From NCBI GenBank assembly GCA_036524155.1, contig DATDCV010000680.1, positions 1 to 26,505 of the forward strand: DNA of 26,505 nucleotides, given 5' to 3'. Below are positions 17,079 to 24,836 of this stretch, one piece after another. The notes below the pieces were generated by a model that saw only the letters and a program-made list of their open reading frames with translations, searched no databases and was not told where the DNA came from. The stretch comes from DATDCV01 sp036524155 (GTDB lineage Bacteria; Verrucomicrobiota; Verrucomicrobiia; Limisphaerales; UBA8199). Each line of letters opens with the position of its first letter. The first letter of the stretch is position 1. The position numbers and the translations under genes are program-made.

Positions 17079-17591
17079 TCATCTCCTGAATTTCTCCCAT
17101 CGTTGAAGCTTGCCGTCCGGGCCGAAAGCCAGTCGCAGATAATGGCCCTTGGTCGGCAGGGCGACCGATTGCCCCGCGGCCACGCCGCCCCTTTCGGTAG
17201 AAGCAGCGGTGCCCAGGCCGAATGAAATCTGCGGTCCAGGCTTCAAAAACCACTCCGCCGCCCTGGTGCCGTCCTCAAGCGGCGTCGACGAGGCCGGCGG
17301 CCCAAGTTCCTGTACCGCCTCCTCGAAGGTGAGGTTGCCGATGCGTTGATTCCAGTCCGGCCTCGGCTTTGACGTGCACCCCGGCTGGGCTATGAGCAGT
17401 GCAGCCAGCAACAGGCAGCTTAGCCCGAATATGTTATAGCGACTGTAGCCGCCGAAGTAAGGAGGCGAAACGCGGGTACCCTCGGTTGTTTCCGACTCCT
17501 TACGGCGGCCCCTAAAACCTGTACCGGGTCGGTGCGGTCCATGAAATATCCGAGTCACGACCCACACCAAAATGCCAGTAGGCTTCTTCAT
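17079..17591 (-). CDS. Lipoprotein, N-terminus altered by a repeat element
   Basis: 170 residues if read from the ATG at 17591. A lipoprotein signal (GLSCLLLAALLIAQPGC) ends at Cys72, far too deep for a normal lipoprotein. Residues ~29-50 are coded by the inverted repeat at 17448-17509. No ATG or GTG in frame lies between that repeat and the hydrophobic core. The mature part ('TFEEAVQELGPPASSTPLEDGTRAAEWFL', then 'HYLRLAFGPDGKLQRWEKFRR') looks like small bacterial lipoproteins with a BamE/SmpA-like flavour ('F.EA...LG.P'), but I do not claim the family. Either the long leader is translated and cleaved poorly, or the original start was lost and this is a decaying gene. It is convergent with the lipoprotein gene ending at 17032. 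Confidence 0.6.
   Translation of the reverse strand: MKKPTGILVWVVTRIFHGPHRPGTGFRGRRKESETTEGTRVSPPYFGGYSRYNIFGLSCLLLAALLIAQPGCTSKPRPDWNQRIGNLTFEEAVQELGPPASSTPLEDGTRAAEWFLKPGPQISFGLGTAASTERGGVAAGQSVALPTKGHYLRLAFGPDGKLQRWEKFRR
17448..17509. repeat. Imperfect inverted repeat inside a lipoprotein leader
   Basis: gccgccgaagtaaggag (17448-17464) and ctccttacggcggc (17496-17509) are complementary except for a 3-base insertion (aag) in the left arm. The 31-base middle contains a GGTACC palindrome. On the minus strand it encodes 'RVSPPYFGGY', which I associate with dispersed verrucomicrobial repeats; that memory is unverified. Confidence 0.7.
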
Positions 17592-17701
17592 TTCACATTC
17601 TGCCCAACCGGGGCGTTCTATGGAGCCTGTCCTGGTCGACAAGCCGCGCTTTTGCTGCACTGTGTGCCCGTCTCGCTGTGAATCTCAAGCCAGCGCGCCT
17701 C

Positions 17702-18754
17702 TCACTCGCCATCGATCGTTACGCCCAGGCCTTTGATGACGGCGCCGATCGGGTTCGCAAAAGCGTATTGGCCAGTGGAATTCCCCGCAAATAGCAGGCC
17801 CACGGGGTTTTTCCCCGGGTCCGTGACCAGCAGCGAGCCAGAATCTCCCGCTTTAATGAATGCCCTTCGCGAAAAGACCAGTATCTGGTTCGCAAACGTG
17901 GCGGTTCCTTTGCTGTACCCTACGTTGATCATCACGTCAACAGCGCTGATGGCGCCTTTCGTCAGCGCCGTGGTTCGACCATACTTCTGAACGGCATCAC
18001 CGAGAACTGCCTCAGTGGTGGCAGCTTTGGGCACGCCATAGCCGTTGGCCGGCGTCGCGTTACCCAGGAGGTCCGTGGTCGTCAAGGCAATTGCGGCATC
18101 GACATGGTTCGCGCCAGAGAAATTGATCTCTACGAAATCAGCAAGAGAGCCCAGATCATATTTGGAGCTGACGATACACCGGGTGTCATAAGGACCCGGT
18201 TGGGAGACTGGCTCGCCGATGGCCGCGTCATTCTCACGCGCATACACGTGATTGTTGCTCAAGGCATAAACCGCGTTCCCTTTTATTACCCTGCACCCGA
18301 TAGTACCGGCAGAACATGGCGTTCCTACCTGAGCATTACCGGTCGATACCCCAATAGGCACCGGCCGATTGAAGTAACCGGAAGGATCTATCCTGTCTCG
18401 AGTCGGCTTCGTGCCGGCTGGCCGCTCCGCGGCGACTGGCTCCAGCCCTCTGAGAGCCAGGATTTCTCCCGTGACCTGCGTAACCACTGCCACGTCATCC
18501 ATTACATTTGGCATCTTCGCTGCCGCGGCGTTGTCAATGACCAGGATATGTATAGCTCCTCGCCCGGCGCCATCGAGTCCCACCCCGGCACCCACTACTC
18601 CAGGCGTTGCCAGGAGCTGCCCGACACGCGCCGCCTTGACTGCGGCCGCTCGTTCAAGGCCCAGCCCCTGGGGTTGGGCCACGGCACTGATGCTGAACAT
18701 TACTCCCGCCAGAAGGAGCACTGCTTTGCGAAGTAGATTTCCAAGCTTTTTCAT
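17702..18754 (-). CDS. Secreted trypsin-fold serine protease-like protein
   Basis: 350 residues from the ATG at 18754; a longer frame upstream adds only a low-complexity Arg/Gly leader. Residues 1-27 are a signal peptide (KKLGNLLRK, LLLAGVMFSI, AVAQ). The catalytic triad can be placed: His169 in YALSNNHVYA, Asp219 in HVDAAIAL, Ser305 in AGDSGSLLV. Two Cys near the middle (GTPCSAGTIGCRV) could form a disulfide. An N-terminal region (~30-130, 'GVVGAGVGLDGAGRGAIHILV') resembles the pro-region of Nal1-like/trypsin-like proteins seen in Acidobacteria and Cyanobacteria. It probably acts outside the cytoplasm. Substrate unknown. It stands alone, divergent from the DUF554 gene; the spacer has no clear promoter. 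Confidence 0.85.
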   Translation of the reverse strand: MKKLGNLLRKAVLLLAGVMFSISAVAQPQGLGLERAAAVKAARVGQLLATPGVVGAGVGLDGAGRGAIHILVIDNAAAAKMPNVMDDVAVVTQVTGEILALRGLEPVAAERPAGTKPTRDRIDPSGYFNRPVPIGVSTGNAQVGTPCSAGTIGCRVIKGNAVYALSNNHVYARENDAAIGEPVSQPGPYDTRCIVSSKYDLGSLADFVEINFSGANHVDAAIALTTTDLLGNATPANGYGVPKAATTEAVLGDAVQKYGRTTALTKGAISAVDVMINVGYSKGTATFANQILVFSRRAFIKAGDSGSLLVTDPGKNPVGLLFAGNSTGQYAFANPIGAVIKGLGVTIDGE

Positions 18755-19018
18755 AACGGTTCTTTTGGACTCCGCGGTTCCACCAGGGCCGCGCCCTGTT
18801 CTCCGGTTGTTGATCGTGGACATGAATCTCATGCTCGACTCTTTCTTTTGGTGGTTTCGCCTGCCAGCGTGTCCCCTTCATCCTCGGTGTCAAGCGCATT
18901 GTAAGGCCTCAATCTTGCCCACCCCGCAGTCTCACCGGATCTTGACCCCGCTCTCAATCTTTCTCTTTCTCGAACCGCTCCTCGCGAAATTTGGCTTTGA
19001 ACCTTCGCTGCGAAAACT

Positions 19019-19762
19019 ATGATCCAGCGCATGATTGGGACGTTGGTGAACGCCGCCGGAATTATGATTGGTGGGATCGTCGGCCTTGCCCGACCCGGGT
19101 TCAGCCTTTCCCGGAGTAACGAAGACGCCCTCAAGGTGGTGTTGGCGGCGTTGACCGTCTTTTGTGGCCTGCGGCTGACCTGGGCTAACTTAAGCGGTTC
19201 ATGGTCCCAGATTCTCAAACAACTTCTCATCGTGATCGTTGCGATGATACTCGGCAAATTAGCCGGCCGCCTGCTGCGCCTTCAAAATGCCTCGAACGCG
19301 CTCGGAGGCTGGGCACGGGATCGGATCAGCGTCCGCAAACCCGGCGACCCGAACCGCGCCAGCGATGGATTCAAGGTGTGTGCGGCGCTGTTCTGCGCGG
19401 CGCCACTGGGGATTTTGGGCGCCACGCAGGACGGGCTCAACTCGCCCCCGTATTTCTACCCGCTGGCAATCAAGGGTGTCATTGATGGACTGGCGGCGCT
19501 CGGATTTGTCGCGCTGTTCGGCTGGGGCGTCCTACTGGCTGTCATTCCGGTCCTGGCGTTTCAAGGGACGATAACGCTGCTCTGCTCTGAGTGGCTGGGG
19601 CCGTTCCTCTGCGAGCGTGGGCTAGTCAGCTCTGTCAATGCGGTGGGCGGCCTTCTGGTTTTCTCGGTCGCGCTCGTGATCCTGGGGCTGAAGAAGATCG
19701 AAATCACCGATTATCTTCCCAGCTTGATCCTTGCGCCGTTGATAACCTGGCTCTGGCGGTAG
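19019..19762 (+). CDS. DUF554 family membrane protein (YqgA/YdfK-like)
   Basis: 247 residues, the usual DUF554 length. 'MIGTLVNAAGIMIGGIVG' at the N-terminus, the 'KVVLAALTVFCGL' helix, 'LGILGATQDGLNSPPYFYPLAIKGVIDG', and 'VNAVGGLLVFSVALVILGLKKIEITDYLPSLILAPL' are the family's signature stretches. About seven membrane helices. The role is unknown; the family is often listed as a putative transport protein. The ATG at 19019 is used; the ATG at 19031 (MIGT) is an equal alternative. No Shine-Dalgarno sequence. Confidence 0.92.
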   Translation: MIQRMIGTLVNAAGIMIGGIVGLARPGFSLSRSNEDALKVVLAALTVFCGLRLTWANLSGSWSQILKQLLIVIVAMILGKLAGRLLRLQNASNALGGWARDRISVRKPGDPNRASDGFKVCAALFCAAPLGILGATQDGLNSPPYFYPLAIKGVIDGLAALGFVALFGWGVLLAVIPVLAFQGTITLLCSEWLGPFLCERGLVSSVNAVGGLLVFSVALVILGLKKIEITDYLPSLILAPLITWLWR

Positions 19763-19776
19763 CGTGGCGAAGTGTG

Positions 19777-19869
19777 CGGAGCGCCGACTTGCAGTCGGCT
19801 TAGGCCGTGGCCATGACGGCGCACCCATCACCTGACCAGGATGTAAGCCGACTACAAGTCGGCGCTCCG
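19777..19869. repeat. 26-bp inverted repeat element in the spacer
   Basis: Arms 19777-19802 and 19844-19869 are complementary apart from one C/A mismatch; the core is gagcgccgacttgcagtcgg. It fills most of the 178-base gap after the DUF554 gene. The translated form (SADLQSA) is one I recall from other verrucomicrobial spacers. Can act as a transcript-end hairpin. Confidence 0.88.
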
Positions 19870-19940
19870 GCCTTGCACCGTTCCTGCCCGCAGTTACGCC
19901 TTTCCCCGGCTCGGCGTGCCGGTTACCCTCTGGGCGGAAT

Positions 19941-21383
19941 ATGAACACCGAGCAACTCTACCAGGAACGTCTCAACCGTTATGTCACCGCAATGCGCAAC
20001 GAGAAGCCGGACCTGGTGCCGATTCGCCCGTTCGTTGCGGAATTCACCGCCAAATACACCGGATACACGTGCCAGGAGGTGGCGCATGATTATGGCAAGG
20101 CTTTCGAGGCCGCGATCAAAACCGCCAAAGATTTTCAGTGGGACGCCGTTGTGCCGAACATGGTCTACGTGTGGACCGGGCTGGCCCAGGCGGTCGGCCT
20201 GCGGTATTACGGGATCCCGGGCATCGGAATTCCTCACACCACCGGTTTCAACTACATCGAGCCGTCGGAAGACAACGCATTCATGCGGGGCGACGAGTAC
20301 GATGAACTAATCGATGACCCGACCGCGTTCCTGTATAACAAGTGGCTGCCGCGTGTCTCGACTGAGGTGAGCAAAATCGGGGAGCCCTCGACCTACCGGA
20401 ACAACCTTTCGTTTGTCAAAGGCGCCATGGCGATGCTTTCGTACTTCTACGCCTTCGGCCCGCAGGTCGCCCGCCTGCGTTCGGAATGCGGCGTGGCGTC
20501 CGCGATCGCCGGGATCTTCAAAGCGCCATTCGACATTCTTGCCGACAAACTGCGCGGGTACGTGGGCTTGACGCTCGACATGCACACTCAGCCGGAGAAA
20601 GTGCTACGGGCCTGCGAGGCGCTAATGCCGCATCTGTGCCATGTGGGACTGACCACGGCAGACGCCGCGAAGCAAGTGCCGATCGGCTTCTGGATGCATC
20701 GCGGGTGTGTTCCTTTCATTAATCCGAAACAGTTCGAGTCCCATTACTGGCCAACTCTTAAGCCGATCATCGAAGAGTTCTGGAAACAGGGCCATCAGAC
20801 CCTCTTTTACGCCGAAGGCAAATGGCGGCACCACCTCGACACTTTCCGCGAGCTGCCCGACCGGAGCATCGTTTTTCATTGCGACCAGGACGATATTTTC
20901 CTCGTTCACCAGAAACTCCATGACAAGTTCGCCTTGAGCGGCGGCATACCGAATACGCTGCTCAGTTTCGGCAAGCCGGAAGAGGTCCGTGCCTTCTGCA
21001 AGCGCGTGCTCGAAGAAGTGGCCAAACCCGGTGGTTACATCCTCGATGCCGGCGCGATCATGCAGGATGACACCAGCATCGAAAACCTCCGCGTGATGAC
21101 CGAAACCGGCCGGGAATTGGGCGACTACTCCGCGGGGAGCTATCGGGCTCCGGTTGCCTCTCCGCCCTGCGATCTCCCGGGCGCCGTTGAAGATCGGCGA
21201 AAAGTTCGCGGCACGGAGGGACGTCCCGCGCCCCGAATCAAACCCGGCGTGTGCTTCCCATGGGAGGAACGGGTGAAAGAGTTGCCCCAGATTACCGGCA
21301 GCCCGGACATGGTCCGCCGGATCTGGGAAGACATCGATTCCTTCGGCAACATGTACATCTGGCAATTGTTGCTGAGCTTTTGA
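19941..21383 (+). CDS. Uroporphyrinogen decarboxylase (URO-D) family protein
   Basis: 480 residues; URO-D proper is ~350, so this is a longer relative. Motifs of the family's TIM barrel: 'AIKTAKDFQWDAVVP', 'HRGCVPFINPKQFESHYWPTLKPIIEEFW', 'VFHCDQDDIFLVHQKL', 'LSGGIPNTLLSFGKPEEVRAFCKRVLEEV', 'GGYILDAGAIMQDDTSIENLRVMTET'. The N-terminal RP.R motif of true HemE porphyrin binding is not obvious. Such relatives are often linked to corrinoid methyl transfer, but no corrinoid or methyltransferase partner lies nearby, so I leave the reaction open. Residues ~395-480 form an extension with Pro/Arg-rich linker (CDLPGAVEDRRKVRG) before a WEERVKELPQITGSP segment. ATG start follows a weak GGGCGGA. Confidence 0.85.
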   Translation: MNTEQLYQERLNRYVTAMRNEKPDLVPIRPFVAEFTAKYTGYTCQEVAHDYGKAFEAAIKTAKDFQWDAVVPNMVYVWTGLAQAVGLRYYGIPGIGIPHTTGFNYIEPSEDNAFMRGDEYDELIDDPTAFLYNKWLPRVSTEVSKIGEPSTYRNNLSFVKGAMAMLSYFYAFGPQVARLRSECGVASAIAGIFKAPFDILADKLRGYVGLTLDMHTQPEKVLRACEALMPHLCHVGLTTADAAKQVPIGFWMHRGCVPFINPKQFESHYWPTLKPIIEEFWKQGHQTLFYAEGKWRHHLDTFRELPDRSIVFHCDQDDIFLVHQKLHDKFALSGGIPNTLLSFGKPEEVRAFCKRVLEEVAKPGGYILDAGAIMQDDTSIENLRVMTETGRELGDYSAGSYRAPVASPPCDLPGAVEDRRKVRGTEGRPAPRIKPGVCFPWEERVKELPQITGSPDMVRRIWEDIDSFGNMYIWQLLLSF

Positions 21384-21433
21384 CGCAGGCGCGATGGCTG
21401 TGGGTGTGAGAGGCAGGGCGCCGGGTTTCAGAG

Positions 21434-21455
21434 ACAGGCAGGATACTTGTCCTAC
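21434..21455. repeat. Short repeat 'aggcaggatacttgtcct' overlapping the apbE stop
   Basis: The plus strand reads RQDTCPT, like the 'RQDACPT' strings I recall in verrucomicrobial spacers. AGGA and TCCT can pair around a 6-base loop. It overlaps the last codon of the apbE gene, whose stop lies at 21452-21454. Confidence 0.5.
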
Positions 21456-22477
21456 GGAAGGATGCCGCGGCTCCGGGTGACGAGTTTTCCCTGGCGCATA
21501 GCAGTAACCAGGGTTCGCATCTGGGGGTGGAGGTTGGCGAGTTTGTCATGTCCGTCAGGTCCAAGGGTGAGCAGAGCCGTCGAGAGAGCGTCCGTTTCGG
21601 TGGCCGAAGGCAGAACAACCGCCGCTAACAGCGCGGCCGAAACGGGTTCACCCGAGCGCGGGTCGATCACATGGCCAAGAATCTCTCCCTCCCGTTCGAA
21701 ATACTTGCCCCAGACTGCGGACACGGAAAGCGCTTCATCTCTAAGAGCGACGGCTGCAAAGGCCGGCGGCTCGCTCAGACGCGATGCACTCTTGGCCGGG
21801 GCAGGGGCCGTTAGCACCTCGCGCTGGTCTTGCGCGCGAAGGCGGCTGGTTCCGGACTCGGCGGATTCCGGCCCGAGGGGGTTTTCAATCGCCACTCGCC
21901 AGTGGTCGGCGCCGGCCGGGCTCCCCAGCGCGTAGACGGTGCTTGTGCCGCCGTGAAGCAGCGCGCTCGTTACGCCCGCCTCCCGCAGCAATTCAGCAGC
22001 GCGTTCGACCGCGTAGCCCTTGCCGATGGCTCCCAGGTCGAGCATCACCCCCTCGCGCGCGAACGAAACCGTCAGCTCCGCCGGATTGCATACGACAAGG
22101 TGCATGCCGACCTTCTGCCGCGCCACCGCCACTTCGTCCGGTGTCGGTTGTCGTCCGCTTCCTCCCATGAACCCCCAGCAGCGCACGAGCGGGGCGACTG
22201 TGATGTCGAACGCGCCGCCGGTTTCAACGCTCAACCGGCGCGCCTGCTCGATCAGCGCGAACACGATAGGTGTTACCCGGACGGGTTCGCGTGCCGCGCG
22301 AGCGTTCAGATGGGCGACTTCGCTGGCCGGGCGAAACAAGCTAAGCTGGGCCTCAAGCCGTTCAATCTCCTCCAGAGCCTCCTCGCCCGCCGCCCGCAGC
22401 GCCACCGGATCTTCGCCGTGCAACACGATCTCGAATCGCGTCGCCATCGCGTTGCGGGCCAGGGCTACCTCGTGCAT
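21452..22477 (-). CDS. apbE: FAD:protein FMN transferase ApbE
   Basis: 341 residues from the ATG at 22477. Family knowledge: ApbE joins FMN from FAD to Thr of target proteins, using Mg2+. Motifs seen: 'NAMATRFEIVLHG' near the N-terminus, 'GGAFDITVAPLVRCWGF', 'DLGAIGKGYAVERA', 'LLHGGTSTVYALG', 'HVIDPRSGEPV', and the metal site 'ATETDALSTALLTLG'. An odd low-complexity insert, about 35 residues rich in Ala, Pro, Ser and Glu, lies between 'WRVAIENP' and 'VALRDEALSVSA'. No lipobox or signal peptide is clear. A GTG at 22501 extends the frame eight codons but sits in a hairpin and has no ribosome site, so I prefer the ATG. The gene follows the Gfo/Idh/MocA gene by about 66 bases and may be co-transcribed. 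Confidence 0.9.
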   Translation of the reverse strand: MHEVALARNAMATRFEIVLHGEDPVALRAAGEEALEEIERLEAQLSLFRPASEVAHLNARAAREPVRVTPIVFALIEQARRLSVETGGAFDITVAPLVRCWGFMGGSGRQPTPDEVAVARQKVGMHLVVCNPAELTVSFAREGVMLDLGAIGKGYAVERAAELLREAGVTSALLHGGTSTVYALGSPAGADHWRVAIENPLGPESAESGTSRLRAQDQREVLTAPAPAKSASRLSEPPAFAAVALRDEALSVSAVWGKYFEREGEILGHVIDPRSGEPVSAALLAAVVLPSATETDALSTALLTLGPDGHDKLANLHPQMRTLVTAMRQGKLVTRSRGILP

Positions 22478-22492
22478 CTCGACAAAGAAAAA

Positions 22493-22522
22493 GGGTTCCA
22501 CGGGACTGCGCCCGTGAAACCC
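22493..22522. repeat. 12-bp hairpin upstream of apbE
   Basis: gggttccacggg (22493-22504) pairs with cccgtgaaaccc (22511-22522), one C/A mismatch, loop ACTGCG. It lies in the gap between the oxidoreductase stop and apbE and would fold in the transcript just ahead of the apbE start; it also overlaps the alternative GTG. Confidence 0.75.
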
Positions 22523-22543
22523 GGGGAATGTCGTTATCGAAAT

Positions 22544-23920
22544 CTAAGATTGCGGCAGCGTGCCGTAGGTTATGGCGGCGATTTCTTTGCCGCCGCCATC
22601 GGTGATCTTGCGCGCCTTCTCGTCGAACAGGCAGGTCATCTTGAGGCGGTCGGACATTTCCGACAGAGAGATGACGGTCTGGACACGAATCGCCAACTCG
22701 ATATTCGCGTTGGTAACCTTTCCGGAGCGGATGCAGTCGAACCAGTTCTTCTCGTGGACGCGGATGTCTTCCGGCTGCAGCCCGGTGAGGGTCTCGGGAT
22801 CAATCTCCTCGGCAAAGTCCTTTTCGGGCACGAGCTCGATGCGTTCGCCGCTGCTGCCGATGTTCATCGTGGCTTTGTGGCCATAGATGGCGAACCCGGG
22901 GCTCTTCGCATTAACGGTGCTGCACGTGATAGTGATCATGTAACCGCTAGGAAACTCAGCGAGCAATTGCACGTGCTCAGGCACTTCGCGTTCCGGAGTA
23001 TCGGGAGTACTCTTGTCGGCATGGACGTTCTTTGTGCCGATGCAGGTGACGCGGACTGGGAACTCGGGATTGCCGGAGGCCAGCATCAGCGGGTGCAGAC
23101 GGTGGGGCACCAGGTCGCCCAGGAGGCCGGAGCAATACGGGAAGTACTTCCGCCAGCGGTGGAACCGCTCCGCGCTGAACGGCACGCGCTGTTTGACCGG
23201 CCCCTGCCAGCGCTCCCAGTCGATATTTTCTGCAGTGGATTCTGTTTCGAGCGGGTAATTCCATTCGCCACCAATGCTGTTCCGGCAGTAAAAACCCTGT
23301 CCCCAAACAAGCGTCCCGATCTTGCCGGCCTTGATAATCTCCCCGCACTTGTGCCAGCCGGCAGCCGAACAGCCTTGGGAGCCCACCTGGAAGACCTTGC
23401 CGGTCTTCTTCACGACGTCATATACCTTGAACGCCTCGTCCAGGTAACGCGTCAGCGGTTTCTCGCAATACACGTGCTTGCCCGCCTCCAATGAGTCGAT
23501 TGTCATTTGGGCGTGCACCGGGTCGTGCGTGGCGATCAGGACGGCGTCGATATCCTTGCGTTCCAGCATCTTGCGGTAATCAACGAACAAGTCGGAGTCC
23601 TTCAAACCCGCTTTGTCCTTCGCAAAAGTGCGGCGCTTGCTGAAAACCTCGGAAGCGGCGGCCAACACCGTGTTGTTCTCATTCGCTTTCTCGTGGATGC
23701 CGATCAAGTGGTTTTGGCCAATCCCAAAGCCCACCCCGATGATGCCGACACCGATACGGTTGTTGGCGCCGGCGACATTCGCCGACGGGGCCTGGTTTTG
23801 GCCGTAAACCGGCGTTCTGAGCAGGGGCGTCGCCGCCGCAACTGCCGCCGCAGTGGCGGCTTTCTTAATAAAATCCCGGCGAGGGAGTCCGCTGGGAACA
23901 GAGGTTCCGTTATTTTCCAT
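22544..23920 (-). CDS. Tat-exported Gfo/Idh/MocA family oxidoreductase
   Basis: 458 residues. A Tat signal opens it: RRDFIKK at 14-20, then an Ala-rich run ending near VYGQ. The NAD(P)-binding site is GVGFG at 62-66 (GxGxxG-like), followed by the EKP motif at 153-155, whose Lys is the usual catalytic residue. 'HDPVHAQMTIDSLEAGKHVYCEKPL' is classic for the family. The C-terminal half carries 'GLLGDLVPHRLHPL' and 'EFPSGYMITI'. Family members oxidise or reduce sugars, inositols or bile-type substrates with NAD(P); periplasmic ones usually fold with a tightly held cofactor. Substrate cannot be told. The ApbE gene lies downstream on the same strand. Confidence 0.93.
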   Translation of the reverse strand: MENNGTSVPSGLPRRDFIKKAATAAAVAAATPLLRTPVYGQNQAPSANVAGANNRIGVGIIGVGFGIGQNHLIGIHEKANENNTVLAAASEVFSKRRTFAKDKAGLKDSDLFVDYRKMLERKDIDAVLIATHDPVHAQMTIDSLEAGKHVYCEKPLTRYLDEAFKVYDVVKKTGKVFQVGSQGCSAAGWHKCGEIIKAGKIGTLVWGQGFYCRNSIGGEWNYPLETESTAENIDWERWQGPVKQRVPFSAERFHRWRKYFPYCSGLLGDLVPHRLHPLMLASGNPEFPVRVTCIGTKNVHADKSTPDTPEREVPEHVQLLAEFPSGYMITITCSTVNAKSPGFAIYGHKATMNIGSSGERIELVPEKDFAEEIDPETLTGLQPEDIRVHEKNWFDCIRSGKVTNANIELAIRVQTVISLSEMSDRLKMTCLFDEKARKITDGGGKEIAAITYGTLPQS

Positions 23921-23938
23921 AAGAAGTATTTTCGATTG

Positions 23939-23952
23939 CTATAGCACTATAG
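23939..23952. promoter_or_regulatory. Paired CTATAG palindromes upstream of the oxidoreductase
   Basis: CTATAG (23939-23944) and CTATAG (23947-23952) are each self-complementary and separated by CA. They lie 19-32 bases ahead of the oxidoreductase start, in an AT-rich patch. This could be an operator or part of the -10 region (TATAGT on the minus strand), but no regulator gene adjoins. Confidence 0.35.
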
Positions 23953-24023
23953 TATTGACGAAGGTTAACGAATAGAAATTCGCGGTCAATACAAACGAAT
24001 GCCTGGCGGCATCACCCCAAAGC

Positions 24024-24089
24024 CGTGCCCTCACGCGGCCCACAGGGGACGACGGTTTCGTGATTGTAGGCCGCGTGCCCTCACGCGGC
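24024..24089. repeat. 16-bp direct repeat pair with a hairpin
   Basis: cgtgccctcacgcggc occurs at 24024-24039 and again at 24074-24089, 50 bases apart. The second copy extends to GCCGCGTG (24070-24077) and CACGCGGC (24082-24089), an 8-bp stem with a CCCT loop. The pair lies in the 208-base spacer between the lolD-like and oxidoreductase genes, where no gene is seen. Confidence 0.8.
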
Positions 24090-24128
24090 GGGCTGTCGTG
24101 CTTTCAATCGGAGTGTAAAAGATGCGCG

Positions 24129-24836
24129 TTAGGGCGGCCCGGTCATCACCGGTTCCTGCGGTCCCGCTACTTTCCCATCCACCAGTTCGATTACCCGCGG
24201 CGCGCGCGCCGCGAGTCTGGCGTCATGAGTCGCGATGATGAGCGTGGTTTTCCTTTCTTCCCGAATCGTAACCAGCAGATTGAGGATTTCCTCGCCTGTG
24301 TGGGAGTCGAGGTTACCGGTAGGTTCGTCCGCCAGCACCAGGTCCGGCTGATTAATGAGCGCGCGGGCGATAGCCACCCGTTGCTGTTCCCCGCCGGAAA
24401 GCTCATAGGGCTTGTGTTCCATTCGGTCTTTCAAGCCGACCCGTTCGAGTAGCTCGCAGCCGCGGGCCTCGATTTCTGATGCCGGGACCCGGGCCATACG
24501 GGCGGGTAGGCAAACATTTTCGAGGGCGTCGAGTTCGGGCAGCAGGTAATAGGCCTGGAAGATAAAACCGACCTCGCGGTTGCGCACGCGGGCCAGTTCG
24601 GTGCGGGACAGAGTGCCGAGATTCCGGCCCGCAAGGCGGATCTCGCCTTCGTTGGGGGTGTCAAGGCCGCCGATCAAGTATAAGAGGGTGCTTTTGCCCG
24701 CGCCGGAAGCGCCGCGCAGGGCAAGAAAATCGCCTCGGGCGAGCTCCACATCCACCCCCCTCAGGACTTCCAGAGCGCGTTTGCCCAGGAGGTAGGTTTT
24801 ACGCACGCCCTTCGCTGAAAGGAGCAGGTCACTCAT
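24129..24836 (-). CDS. lolD: LolD-like ABC transporter ATPase
   Basis: 235 residues from the ATG at 24836. Walker A GASGAGKST at 42-50, Q-loop Gln94, signature LSGGE at 146-150, Walker B LVLADE at 166-171, and the switch His204 in ATHD. LolD-type hallmarks are 'YLLPELDALENVCLPA' and 'EPTGNLDSHTGEEILNLL'. In the family it powers release of outer-membrane lipoproteins from the inner membrane to the carrier LolA. The start lies in an ATGAGTGA overlap with the permease stop, so the two are translationally coupled; a longer frame to 24896 would overlap the permease fully. MacB-type exporters have similar ATPases, but the permease supports LolCDE. Confidence 0.92.
   Translation of the reverse strand: MSDLLLSAKGVRKTYLLGKRALEVLRGVDVELARGDFLALRGASGAGKSTLLYLIGGLDTPNEGEIRLAGRNLGTLSRTELARVRNREVGFIFQAYYLLPELDALENVCLPARMARVPASEIEARGCELLERVGLKDRMEHKPYELSGGEQQRVAIARALINQPDLVLADEPTGNLDSHTGEEILNLLVTIREERKTTLIIATHDARLAARAPRVIELVDGKVAGPQEPVMTGPP

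Noticed and set aside
21830..23494. 554-codon open frame on the plus strand, antisense to apbE and the oxidoreductase
   Set aside because: Product is rich in Arg/His/Gln with no domain, and both minus-strand genes have clear family motifs; a GC-rich shadow.
24024..24089. Possible CRISPR array
   Set aside because: Only two copies of a 16-base repeat, no spacer series and no cas genes.
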